A stretch of 64,000 nt of DNA from assembly GCA_018806915.1 (NCBI GenBank), contig JAGKQI010000049.1, forward strand, positions 124,001-188,000, given 5' to 3'. The position numbers and the translations under genes are program-made. The notes under the pieces are model-generated. The model saw nothing but the letters and a program-made list of their open reading frames with translations, made no database searches and was not told where the DNA came from. The DNA comes from Phytophthora colocasiae (Eukaryota > Oomycota > Peronosporomycetes > Peronosporales > Peronosporaceae). Shown one piece after another: positions 1 through 9,700 of the stretch. How positions within the stretch are numbered: position 1 is the stretch's first letter; the number at the start of each line of letters is the position of its first letter.

Positions 1-1
1 G

Positions 2-1297
2 CTTCACACGCTGAAGTCGGTTGATCCTCGTGTCACATTGATGCACTTTTTGCTGCGCCAACTGGAAGAGAAGACCCCGGATGTCATTACTTTTGCAGGA
101 GAAGTACCTCACATTGTGGAGGCGAAACGATTGTCTCTTGATCAGCTGCGCGCCGATCTTTCTTCTTACAACACGGAACTGGCCATGCTGAAGGGCCAAG
201 TCCGTGCTTCGAAGAACGATCACATAGAGGGTGACAAATTCTACGAGGTAATGACCCCATTTGCGAAGGATGCAGAAGAAGTGCTGGAGGAGCTGGGACG
301 GGACTTCAACGGCCTAGAAACATCCTACCAAGAGCTGGTTAGCTCCTTCGGCGAAGACCCACGTAAGGTTGGCCCCATGGAGTTCTTCACTATTCTGGAT
401 GAATTTGTCACCGAGTTCAAGAAGGCGTACCGCCAAAATCAGACCAAGGAATATCAGGCCATTTACGAAGAGGCCGCTGCGGCGCGTGCTGCTGCTGAGG
501 CAGAGAAGGCTGAGCGATTAAAACAGGAAGCTGAGGAACGTCAGCGCCTTGAAGAGGAGAGGCAGCAGAACTCACAGGAAACTAAGGCGATTTATGCTGA
601 AATTATGTCCATCATCACTTCATGGGCTGGAAAGCATTCGCCTGGCAACGAAGATGCCGTTATGGACATGTTTAAGGACATTTCACGGAAGTTTGGCATG
701 GAGGAGGTCACTGCCGATGAGTTTTGCGACCAGGTGCGGCAATGCGTTGGGTCAAAGTGTGCAAGCAAAATCATCCCGAACTCTGCGAAGCTGTTATCTA
801 ACGAGGAAAAGCAAAATACTCTGCTGGAGGCCTTTGCACGATTCAAGGAGCAAGTCAAGAAAGAGAAAGAGTCGAAGAAGCAACAGCGCAATTCGCTTGT
901 TTCCCCGCCGTCTGAAGGACGAGAGAGAGCAGGATCCTCTTCGGCAGGCCGTAGGCGCAATAAGGTGGTGGTTCCGCTCCCCATAAAGGATATTGAGCCC
1001 GTGGTCGGAGAAGAGGCACAGTTACTCCACAAGTCCATTTTGGAGTCAGTGCTGGCAGCATTTGGCGGTGACCCGAAGAAGATGAAGTCGTTCACGTCCC
1101 ATACCCGCAAGTACGGCAATGAGCAGATCACGGCCCACGAGTTTTACCAGTATTTAATGGATTCCTTCGACCCTGACTTCGTTGGTCGTTTGGTACCAGA
1201 CCTCGCGCGTCTCCTACAGGATTCGGAGAAGCGACATGCGCTTATTCGCGCATTGTGTGAGAGCGCACCTGGCTGGGCAAAGTTTGCGGGACTATAG
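2..1297 (+). CDS. formin, C-terminal part (FH2 end plus duplicated tail domain), 5' partial
   Basis: The reading frame is open from base 2, so the gene starts upstream of the window; 431 residues are visible. The first ~145 residues fit the last part of a formin FH2 domain: LHTLKSVDPRVTLMHFLL, then a long helix with a hydrophobic/charged pattern and FFTILDEFVTEFKKA. FH2 domains nucleate and processively elongate unbranched actin filaments in the cytoplasm. A charged coiled-coil linker (many E, R and Q) follows at about nt 430-590. After it come two copies of a ~85-residue helical module (nt 586-850 and 1009-1280), each with a KFG/KYG - (V/I)TA(D/H)EF - (I/V)P...A(K/R)LL pattern. An autoinhibitory DAD is not clearly visible. 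Family assignment is firm; the role of the tail is unknown. Confidence 0.85.
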   Translation, partial: LHTLKSVDPRVTLMHFLLRQLEEKTPDVITFAGEVPHIVEAKRLSLDQLRADLSSYNTELAMLKGQVRASKNDHIEGDKFYEVMTPFAKDAEEVLEELGRDFNGLETSYQELVSSFGEDPRKVGPMEFFTILDEFVTEFKKAYRQNQTKEYQAIYEEAAAARAAAEAEKAERLKQEAEERQRLEEERQQNSQETKAIYAEIMSIITSWAGKHSPGNEDAVMDMFKDISRKFGMEEVTADEFCDQVRQCVGSKCASKIIPNSAKLLSNEEKQNTLLEAFARFKEQVKKEKESKKQQRNSLVSPPSEGRERAGSSSAGRRRNKVVVPLPIKDIEPVVGEEAQLLHKSILESVLAAFGGDPKKMKSFTSHTRKYGNEQITAHEFYQYLMDSFDPDFVGRLVPDLARLLQDSEKRHALIRALCESAPGWAKFAGL

Positions 1298-1474
1298 AAT
1301 GGATACCTCGGAGTTTAGCGGGAAATAGCAACGAGACTGAAAAGTCCAGAACGCCTGGTTGATTGGGATGAATTGGAGGAGTCTCGTTTCGACTCCACAT
1401 TTTTTTATAAGAAGATTACAAGTTTTAACGTTGTGGAGTCAATGCGATGATATTATTCGTTGCGAGGGTTCAGA

Positions 1475-1921
1475 TTAAGCGCGGAGGCTGTTGGAACTGC
1501 TCTGTGGTACAAGAGGGAAGTCACTGTAGTGTTTTGGTCTGCGCACGGCTTGGTCAGGTATCGCACTGCCCTTTTCCTGCTTAGCGCGCCACAGATCCTG
1601 TTGTTCCTTGAGGCCACGCACCCAGCGCTTCATGTCACCTTTGCTCTCGGCACGCAGGAAGTAGCTGCGCTCGGGTGTCTTGAGTACGAAACTGAATACA
1701 CCGTGGTCGCCGTTTTCGAAGCGCCGGATGGACTCGATACTGAGCAAGTTGATGACTTTGGATGCCTCCTGTGAGTTCTCGTTTTGGTAGTACTTGAGTT
1801 TCATGCCCTCGAGCGCAAAGAAGCGCTTGTTCCACTGCGGAGTTAGCAGTCGCTCTGTGGCTTTCATCTTGTGCAGGTAGCCGCTAATGGGAACGGGACC
1901 GCGTTCGGCTGGGGTCTTCAT
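1475..1921 (-). CDS. small PH-domain protein
   Basis: A 148-residue protein made almost entirely of one pleckstrin-homology domain (residues ~12-120): SGYLHKM at the first strand, WNKRFFALEGMKLKYYQNE, FSFVLKTPERSYFLRAES, and the closing helix with the invariant Trp in MKRWVRGLKEQ. PH domains bind phosphoinositides or protein partners and usually recruit proteins to membranes. The tail is short and polar with no second domain. The frame extends to a TTG at 1945, but the first ATG (1921) leaves the PH domain complete and is chosen. It runs convergently to the formin (177 bp between stops) and divergently from the methyltransferase gene. The ligand cannot be predicted. Confidence 0.8.
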   Translation of the reverse strand: MKTPAERGPVPISGYLHKMKATERLLTPQWNKRFFALEGMKLKYYQNENSQEASKVINLLSIESIRRFENGDHGVFSFVLKTPERSYFLRAESKGDMKRWVRGLKEQQDLWRAKQEKGSAIPDQAVRRPKHYSDFPLVPQSSSNSLRA

Positions 1922-2138
1922 GCTCGACGTGGTTTCGATATTCAAATGTGACTGTTGTGGTCTGCGATGGTTGCGAAGTGCTGGAAAGGAGAACGTTGAG
2001 GCTACAGGCTCCTTGGGGATGAAGACCTCAGCATCTTATCTGATGATCCGCATTTAAACCTAGAACGTTCTAATTTTAGCTTTGGATGTGCACAAAATTT
2101 GTGTGCATGTATTTTTGTGCATTGAGACAGAGACGTCA

Positions 2139-3236
2139 ATGCTGGCACTGCTGCGTATCTTCGCAGTATTCTCTTTGCTGCTAGCTCTACTTGTCACTAT
2201 GACGATGGGAACAGCATCTCGACCGTTGGTATTACGCGTGGAATTACGGCAGCAGCTTGGACTATCGCAGAAGCTGCAGGAGCCGATGACATTGCGGCTA
2301 GCAGACCACCCTGATTCATTAATGGAGTTGCATCAAGTACTTCGCCAGCGGTTTGTGGAGCGTTTAATGGAGAACGAATCCGGTGGTGATCAATTACCTA
2401 CAGATTTGGGTGTGGAAGTCGAGGTCTACGACCAAAAACAACAGCAGTTTGTGCTGCTCGAAGAGCTCTCCCAGCTAGGAGACCACCGTTCGAGACTGAG
2501 TGTTACGCTCACGAACATTGACACGTTGTTTTCGGACCAAACGTGTTTAGCGCTACCGTCTAGACTTTTCGGGTTTGATTCTGCTGCAGGTGGTAAATTT
2601 GAGATTGACGGGAGGGTGGTGCATATTGAAGAGGTTGGCAACTCCGGCAAAGGCACAGGACTGACAACTTGGGACGGGTCGGTCGTACTAGCCAAGTATC
2701 TGGAGCACCGGCGGCGTGTTGACATTGTTGGGCGACGTATCGTGGAGCTTGGAGCTGGAACGGGCCTTGTGGGGATCTCTGCTGCACTGCTTGGAGCAAG
2801 GGAAGTGATTTTGTCGGATTTGGACTACGTCGTCGACAATCTCGCTAAAAATGTGGCCGAAACGATCAAGCTTGAAGCATCATTTGGCAGATCCATTGAG
2901 AGCGTCATTTCTACTCGGGTACTTGACTGGTTCGATCCGCCGACGAACTTAGGAGACATCGATTTCTTGCTGGCGTCGGATGTTGTGTGGGTCGAAGAGC
3001 TCATCCCTCCACTTGTGGCGACCTTCGACATACTAATGCGCCATTCACGCGTGAACACGCGGGTCCTCATGTCGTATCAAAAGCGCAGTATTATGTCGGA
3101 TCGCCTGCTCTTTAGCGAGCTGGAGCGCTACAACCTGGTCAAGTCGCGCGTTCCACACGAGAATTTGCACCCGGAGTTTTCCACCGACCGCATCGACGTT
3201 TGGGAAATTGTGCGAGGACTGACACAGCAAGAATAA
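2139..3236 (+). CDS. METTL21-like (methyltransferase family 16) protein with N-terminal signal anchor
   Basis: 365 residues. Residues ~1-25 from the chosen ATG form a hydrophobic stretch (LLRIFAVFSLLLALLV) that looks like a signal peptide or anchor; the frame also extends upstream to a TTG without an ATG. The C-terminal half is a class I SAM-dependent methyltransferase of the METTL21/lysine-methyltransferase type: a TTWDGSVVLAKYL entry motif, motif I VELGAGTGLVGISAALLGA (~residue 202), an acidic LSDLDYV end of strand 2, and the post-I motif LLASDVVW (~276). Family members methylate lysines of chaperones and elongation factors in the cytosol. A secretory or membrane-targeting N-terminus is therefore unexpected. 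The substrate is unknown. The ~140 residues between anchor and catalytic domain match nothing I recognise. Confidence 0.75.
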   Translation: MLALLRIFAVFSLLLALLVTMTMGTASRPLVLRVELRQQLGLSQKLQEPMTLRLADHPDSLMELHQVLRQRFVERLMENESGGDQLPTDLGVEVEVYDQKQQQFVLLEELSQLGDHRSRLSVTLTNIDTLFSDQTCLALPSRLFGFDSAAGGKFEIDGRVVHIEEVGNSGKGTGLTTWDGSVVLAKYLEHRRRVDIVGRRIVELGAGTGLVGISAALLGAREVILSDLDYVVDNLAKNVAETIKLEASFGRSIESVISTRVLDWFDPPTNLGDIDFLLASDVVWVEELIPPLVATFDILMRHSRVNTRVLMSYQKRSIMSDRLLFSELERYNLVKSRVPHENLHPEFSTDRIDVWEIVRGLTQQE

Positions 3237-3586
3237 CTATTGTAAATTGTAGCAGCACTGTAGTTGGCAACTTGCTGCAAGTTGCAGTGCAACAGCACTT
3301 CAACTCGTTAAACTGCGTAATCGCTTGGTCCACGCAGGCATCCAAACATGAAATGCCTCCAATCCTAACACCACCCGAAAACTTTACCCCTATCGAAATG
3401 TCATAACCTCGTATATCTAATCAAGAATTATTCACGATTGTAAATATTTGATCTCTTGTTTTCGAATATACTGTGTAATATCAAGTTATCGAATCGAAAA
3501 GTTATCGAGTAGCCTTTTGTATCGATGATCTTGTACGCTTCGAAAACCATTCGTGGCATTCCCACATTAGCCCCGTTCCAGTCACG
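3237..3586. other. intergenic, presumed SHMT upstream region
   Basis: 350 bp between the methyltransferase stop and the SHMT start. It holds an AT-rich stretch at about 3,400-3,500. A GGCATTCCCACATTAG segment about 30 bp before the SHMT ATG is only loosely like the oomycete initiator (CATTYYNCA). No gene, repeat or RNA is visible. Confidence 0.4.
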
Positions 3587-5095
3587 ATGCTTGGATTCCT
3601 GCGTGCTCCCGCCCGCCGCGCCGCGCTCCTGTCGCGTCGCCACGCCTCCACTGAGAGTTTGCAGTGGGCAGCCGCCATGAACAAGCCACTGGCCGAGTCG
3701 GACCCGCAGCTCTACGACATTATCGAGCGCGAGAAGCAGCGCCAGCGCGACTGCATCAGCCTCATCGCGTCCGAGAACTGCACGTCGGTGTCGGTGCTGG
3801 ACGCGCTGGGATCCGTCATGTCCAACAAGTACTCGGAGGGTTACCCCGGTCAGCGGTACTACGGCGGTAATCAGATCATTGACCAGGCTGAAGAGCTCTG
3901 CCGCGCCCGTGCGCTGGAGGCTTTCAACTTGGACCCGGAGCAATGGGGAGTCAACGTGCAGTCGCTGTCCGGTTCACCTGCTAACTTCCAGGTGTACACG
4001 GCGCTGTTAGCACCGCACGACCGCATCATGGCGCTGGATCTGCCTCACGGCGGACACCTGTCGCACGGCTACCAGCTTGGCCGCAAGAAGATTTCGGCTA
4101 CTTCCATCTTCTTTGAAAGCATGCCTTACCGCCTGGATGAGAGCACGGGCCTCATCGATTACGACGGCCTGGAGAAGACGGCTGGGCTTTTCCGCCCCAA
4201 GCTCATTGTTGCAGGCACGAGTGCATACTCGCGCCACATCGACTACGCGCGTATGCGCGAGATCTGCGACCAACAGGACGCGGTGCTGCTTGCCGACATG
4301 GCTCACATTAGTGGACTGGTCGCTGCTGGTGTTGTCCCCTCGCCGTTCGAGTACGCGGACGTGGTGACCACTACGACGCACAAGTCGCTGCGTGGACCCC
4401 GTGGAGCTATGATCTTCTACCGCAAGGGTGTGCACCACGTGGACAAGAAGAGTGGCAAGGAGGTCATGTACGACCTGCAGCAGAAGATCGACTTTGCCGT
4501 GTTCCCTGGTCTTCAGGGTGGACCGCACAACCACACGATCGCTGCTCTGAGCACGGCGCTACTTCAGGCGCAGAGTCCGGAGTTCAAGGCCTATCAGTCG
4601 CAGGTGATCGCCAACTCTCGTGCCATGGTGGCAGAGCTGATGAAGCGTGGCTACGACATCGTTTCCAACGGTACGGACAACCACTTGGCTCTGGTTGACG
4701 TGAAGAAGTCACAAGGCGTGGACGGCGCTCGTGTGGAGTTCGTGCTTGAGAGCGCCAACATGGTGGTGAACAAGAACACGGTGCCCGGAGACAAGAGTGC
4801 GTTTGTTCCTGGCGGTATCCGTCTGGGTGCTCCCGCGCTGACCACCCGTGGCTGCACGGAGGAAGACTTCCAACAGGTGGCTGCTTTCATCGACAATGGC
4901 GTGAAGCTCACGGCTGAGCTGAACGAGCGTGCTCGCGCACAGGGCGTGAAGAAGGTGAAGGACTTCAAGGAGTTCGTGGCGGACGACAATGAATCCAAGG
5001 AGAAGGTGGATGCGCTTAAGAGCGAGGTGACTGCTTTCGTGCGTCAGTTCCCGACCATTGGTTTCAGCGAAGAGGACATGAAGTACAAGGACTAA
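3587..5095 (+). CDS. SHMT: serine hydroxymethyltransferase, probably mitochondrial
   Basis: 502 residues, a full-length eukaryotic SHMT. The PLP enzyme converts serine and tetrahydrofolate to glycine and 5,10-methylene-tetrahydrofolate, feeding one-carbon metabolism. Visible signatures: LIASENCTS near the N-terminus, [27 protein letters not shown], the [12 protein letters not shown] loop, [12 protein letters not shown], and the PLP-lysine motif [12 protein letters not shown] with Lys266. The first ~25 residues ([20 protein letters not shown]) are Arg/Ala/Leu-rich and lack acidic residues, as in a mitochondrial targeting peptide. An internal Met at residue 31 (MNKPLAESD) could give a cytosolic form. 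It is intronless with strongly GC-rich third positions, consistent with high expression. Confidence 0.97.
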   Translation: MLGFLRAPARRAALLSRRHASTESLQWAAAMNKPLAESDPQLYDIIEREKQRQRDCISLIASENCTSVSVLDALGSVMSNKYSEGYPGQRYYGGNQIIDQAEELCRARALEAFNLDPEQWGVNVQSLSGSPANFQVYTALLAPHDRIMALDLPHGGHLSHGYQLGRKKISATSIFFESMPYRLDESTGLIDYDGLEKTAGLFRPKLIVAGTSAYSRHIDYARMREICDQQDAVLLADMAHISGLVAAGVVPSPFEYADVVTTTTHKSLRGPRGAMIFYRKGVHHVDKKSGKEVMYDLQQKIDFAVFPGLQGGPHNHTIAALSTALLQAQSPEFKAYQSQVIANSRAMVAELMKRGYDIVSNGTDNHLALVDVKKSQGVDGARVEFVLESANMVVNKNTVPGDKSAFVPGGIRLGAPALTTRGCTEEDFQQVAAFIDNGVKLTAELNERARAQGVKKVKDFKEFVADDNESKEKVDALKSEVTAFVRQFPTIGFSEEDMKYKD

Positions 5096-6705
5096 AGTCC
5101 GACAGAAGTTAAGAAGAGCTTCAATTGAAGCTCCCCATTGGTGAACGACGTGATGACATTGTCATTCCGATGTACTTTGTTCGATCAGGCTTCTTTGTGC
5201 TCCGAACGCTCTCTGCGAAGATGACCAAGAAGACAACTCGAAAGACGAGGCTCCTGCTCCCTGCCGTCGTCGCGGCCGGCAGTATAGACTTCTCTTGACT
5301 TTTTGCACGGAGTGTGCGGGAATCTGTAGGCTGATCGAACTGATGTTAACTTCGTCAATTGAAAGTAATTTCGTCAAGTGAAGAGCTCTGAAAAAGCGTT
5401 CACCAGCATCGCGATAGTAGAGACCACTGGAGAAGGACAGTGGAGTGGAATGGTGTTGAGTACAACCAAACCAATTGATTCAATGCTTGATAGCCCAAGC
5501 AAAGCGAAAAATTGTATCCATTTTTGCGCTGGTACATTTTCCGCGAAACCCAGAGAAGGCCTGGTGCGGTTTCAAGCAACCAATAACGAGAACAGCGGGA
5601 CAGTGGTGACTACTATAATGAAGAAATATTGGCATGCACACGCAACGTCTCATTCGTTCCAAACAACATGCACAAGTACGCTGTCATGCGATGCGCTGCT
5701 CACACGACATGCGATGCCGTTTTGTAGCCATAACTACTGGAAGCTCCCCTGTTCAAAACGATATCGCGTTGTCGGATTTTTTTCAAGATTGTCGCTGCGC
5801 TTTGTATCCCACTACATGTAGACTGGCTGTGACTTGCAGCCACTATGCCGGCGATGCATGAGGAACACCAGCCGGAGTTGCGTGCGAGGCTCGCACTGCG
5901 AGCCACGCCAGGAGCAGGGAGTACTAGTACCAGCCTGTCCGAGCCAGCAGGCAGTGGCAGGACTAACATTATGTCAAGGAATTGAACGACACCCATGTAC
6001 AGAACAAAATGGTTTCGCCTCTTGAATTCGGTCCAAATTAACTGGTGGGCTTCAAATACCAGTACAATCCAGAAAACTGCACAACTTATTTGAGATCGAC
6101 TGTACTGTGAATATTCTTTTAAATATCTAACCTGGCTTTGTGCAGGTGGAAACCACTACCAAAATCACATTTAAGCCCCGTCTATAGCGCCATGCCATTA
6201 ACTTAAACGGGGAGCTATATAGTCAGAACACTGAATCTTAAGTTGCGGTAAGATCTTGGATCCAAATCTGCCGAAAATGACTCGTTCATGTAGTGATGGA
6301 ACTCGAGGCGCTGGTAGCTAGCGAAGTCCCTGCAATGGATTATCCTTCTCCTTCCTTCCACGCAACCTTCCTGCTCCCTATCCTCCAGATTCAGACGCTC
6401 TCTATCCTCCTCTTTATGGGGACCTTCGGCGCTAAAATTATTTGATCTGGCGATTGTATCGAAATAGCCCTAGCCGCTCCTGCTCTGAACAATCTGCTCG
6501 ACGTCGTGACTGACAGAAAGGGAAACGGAAAGCGCTCGCGCTCGCCCATTCCGCACTCGGTCGGCTCCAGAGCTCACTCTACTCCGAGGCGGACCAAGCG
6601 CTTATACGTCTTTGCCTGCTCCGGTTGGGCTCGAGATCCGATCACCGAAACGCCCAAGTGCTCGGTAGGGAAAGAGGGAACGAACAACAGGAGGAAGCGC
6701 GCGGG
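5096..6705. other. 1.6-kb intergenic region, nothing supported
   Basis: Separates SHMT from the glucan synthase fusion. Reading frames here are short, start at non-ATG codons and have no recognisable protein pattern. Pyrimidine-rich runs near 6,340-6,420 and an ATG-poor stretch just before 6,706 would suit a promoter and 5' leader of the downstream gene. I see no RNA gene, repeat or transposon fragment. Confidence 0.4.
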
Positions 6706-9700
6706 ATGATGAAGAAGGAGAAGCCCGGAGAGCGAGGGATGCACCGGCAGATGTCGGCCGCCCCGCCCCCTCGTCGACGTGCACCCTCCAACTACCAGAC
6801 AGTGGAGGACGTGGCGGCTGAACGAGGTGTAAGCATCAGCCGTCCGCCCTTGGACAAAGGTCTGCCTCAGCAGCCCATCGTCGCACTCACGTCGTCTGGC
6901 CCCACGCGGCCGCCGCGTCCAGGTGCAGGCTCTTTTGAGCTACTCCAAGCGAAGTTTGGCTTCCAGGAGGGAAATGTGCGCAACCAGAAGGAACATTTCG
7001 AGTGCTGGGTGCTTAACTATGAGTCCAGGATCCTCGAAGCCGCTGTGACGCCAATGGACACGGAAAACGCCATCGAGACGATCCACGCCAAGTTCTTCCG
7101 CAACTACATCAAGTGGTGCCAGTTCTTACGTACCCAGCCGTATCTGCTGGACACGGCTCCATACCCAGGAGCTGCAGAGCGCCAGATTGCTCTGTTCCTG
7201 TTGATCTGGGGAGAAAGCGCCAATCTGCGCTTCATGCCCGAATGCCTGTGCTTCCTGTACCACAAAATGGCTGCTAAGTTGGACGGTGCTGAGAAGATGC
7301 CCAATGCGCCCGAAGGAACCTTTCTGCGACGCATTGTGCGTCCGCTTTACAACGTTGTGGCTAAGATGCGCAACGTGACGCCGCAGAAGAACGGCGCGGG
7401 GGTGGACCACAAGAACGTGACTAACTACGACGATGTAAACGAGTTCTTCTGGAGAGACACGTGCCTCAACTTTGACGAGTTTAACGTGGCCGAGGCCGTC
7501 AATGTGCAGGACTACAAAACGTTCAAGGAGCGACGCAGTTTCTGCAACCCCATCCTGGCCTTCTTCCGGATTTACTTCTTCTTGTTCGTCATGCTGCACA
7601 TATTGGTGGTCATTGCCTACGTGGGCTACCGCTCGGATCCGAATGACACAGATGGATTCAAATTTTATTCCAATTTCTTCACGTCGGACATCACGGACAT
7701 CCGGAACCACGCCTTCTACTCCATTTTCATGACCATCAGTGGCATGTTGGCTCTCAAGGTGGTGCTGGATGTTTGGATTGATGGTACACGAATCTTCAGC
7801 CGCATCATGTACGCTGTATCGGTATTCGTCCGTCTTGTGTGGCACACGATATTCTTCGGTCTCTTCACGGCCGTGAATGCAGCTCCGTACAAAACCCTTA
7901 TCGGATCGAGTGACTTGCTTACGATGGCTCCAGTTTTCATTGGCGTCTACATGGTGCCGATCGTGATCGTGTCGATTGTGCAGATGTTCTTTCGTGGCCT
8001 TATCTGGAGATCGGCGTTCCTGAGCTCTCTGGACGGAACGCGCGAGCAGTACATCGGCCGCACGATGGGTCAGGGCTGGGGAGATTTCTTCTGCTACGGA
8101 ACGTTCTGGACTATCATTTTCGTATGCAAGTTCTTGTTCAACCTGCAGCTTATGGTGAAGCCGCTCATTGGACCCAGTGTTGAAATTTACAGCGTGGATA
8201 TTTCCGCCCGTCAGCTTGAGAACGGCATTATCGAATCGGACCACAACATTGCCTTTCTGGCTGCTATGTGGGCACCTGTGGTGCTAGTGTACATCTATGA
8301 CTCCCAGATTTGGCTGGCTATCGCGCAGGCTATCGTTGGTGCATGGATTGGTTTCCGTCTAAAAATCGGACACTCGGCTCGCATTAAGGAGTTCGTGAAG
8401 CGTTTGCAGCAGGCCCCCAATCTGTTCGATGAGAAGGTGGTCTCTGCAGCGGCCCGTGGCCAGCTTGCTATTAACAATAATCCGCTCTCGTCGAGCTCCG
8501 TTGCCCCCGATGCCAATAGCCGCCTACGCTTTGCGGTGGTGTGGAACGAAGTTGTGAGCAGTTTCCGCTTGTCTGATTTGCTGGATGACCGTGAGACTGC
8601 CATCCTCCAGTACCAGATCTCAGACACTGGTGCTGTCGAAGAGCCCGTGTTTTTAATCGCCGGTGAGGCCCAAGCGGCCGCGGATATCTCTGCCAAGTCA
8701 AAGACTAAACGTATGAGCGATGCTCAATTGTTTAAGGAGCTCAAGAAGGCCGGAGTATTGGGTTGCGCGAATAACTGTGTCGACATTATGTTCCAAATTT
8801 TGCGACAACTTTTGGGACCGGAGGACTTGGAACTAGTGGGTGTGTTTCACCAAATCCTGGCTGGAGGCAGGGTAAGCGGCGTTGTGAACTTAACTCACAT
8901 TGGATTGGTGCGAGAAAATGTTGTGGACTTGCTTGCGAGCATCTTGGACTTACCGGAGCCAACCGTTGGCCCTACAGGTGCTGCTTTTGGCTTCCCACAT
9001 GATCAAGTTTTGGTTGTTGTACAGCGCGTAGATGCGCTGTTGAAGAGCATTGAACTGATGCTGGAAGAAGAGTGGATGGCCGAGAAGCTGCGTAAATCTG
9101 CTTTTGCCAAGATGACACCTGACCTTGCTTATCAGAAGGAGCAATTGATGTCGATCTTTGCTGACCGCATCAGCCAGCGCGACTCGAATTCCCCGACGCG
9201 CACGACATCACCAAGCTCGAATGAAAGCGTCGTGTCACTCTCCACCCGCCTATTTTTCTTGCTGACGCTGGACGCTGCTGATGCGCTTCCCCGCTGTCAC
9301 GAAGCACAGCGCCGTATGAGTTTCTTTTTGAATTCACTGCACATGAAGATCCCGAGCATTGATTCGATTGCGGCGATGCAGTCATTCTCTGTGGTTACGC
9401 CATACTACAACGAAACGGTGCTGTTCTCGGTAGACGAACTAAACGGACGTGTCGACTCGAACCCACTATTCCGCAAAGTGGAGCAAAAGGGCCGCGACCT
9501 CAGCATTTTGAAGTATCTTATTACTTTCCACGACGACGAGTGGGGAAATTTCCTTGAACGAGTTGGTGTGGCCTCTATGGATGAAGCTCTTGCTGAGACC
9601 CCTACGCAGGTTCGTCTTTGGGCGTCGATGCGAGGACAAACTTTGGCCCGTACCGTGCACGGCATGATGATGTATGAGGATGCATTGAAGATGTTACGTT

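Noticed and set aside
592..1131. Long minus-strand ORF under the formin
   Set aside because: Antisense shadow of a well-supported domain; no recognisable protein pattern.
5378..5821. 147-codon ORF between SHMT and glucan synthase
   Set aside because: Starts at GTG, low-complexity composition, no family pattern and no splice-supported extension.
6625..6705. N-terminal extension of the glucan synthase
   Set aside because: Begins with TTG; first ATG is at 6,706.
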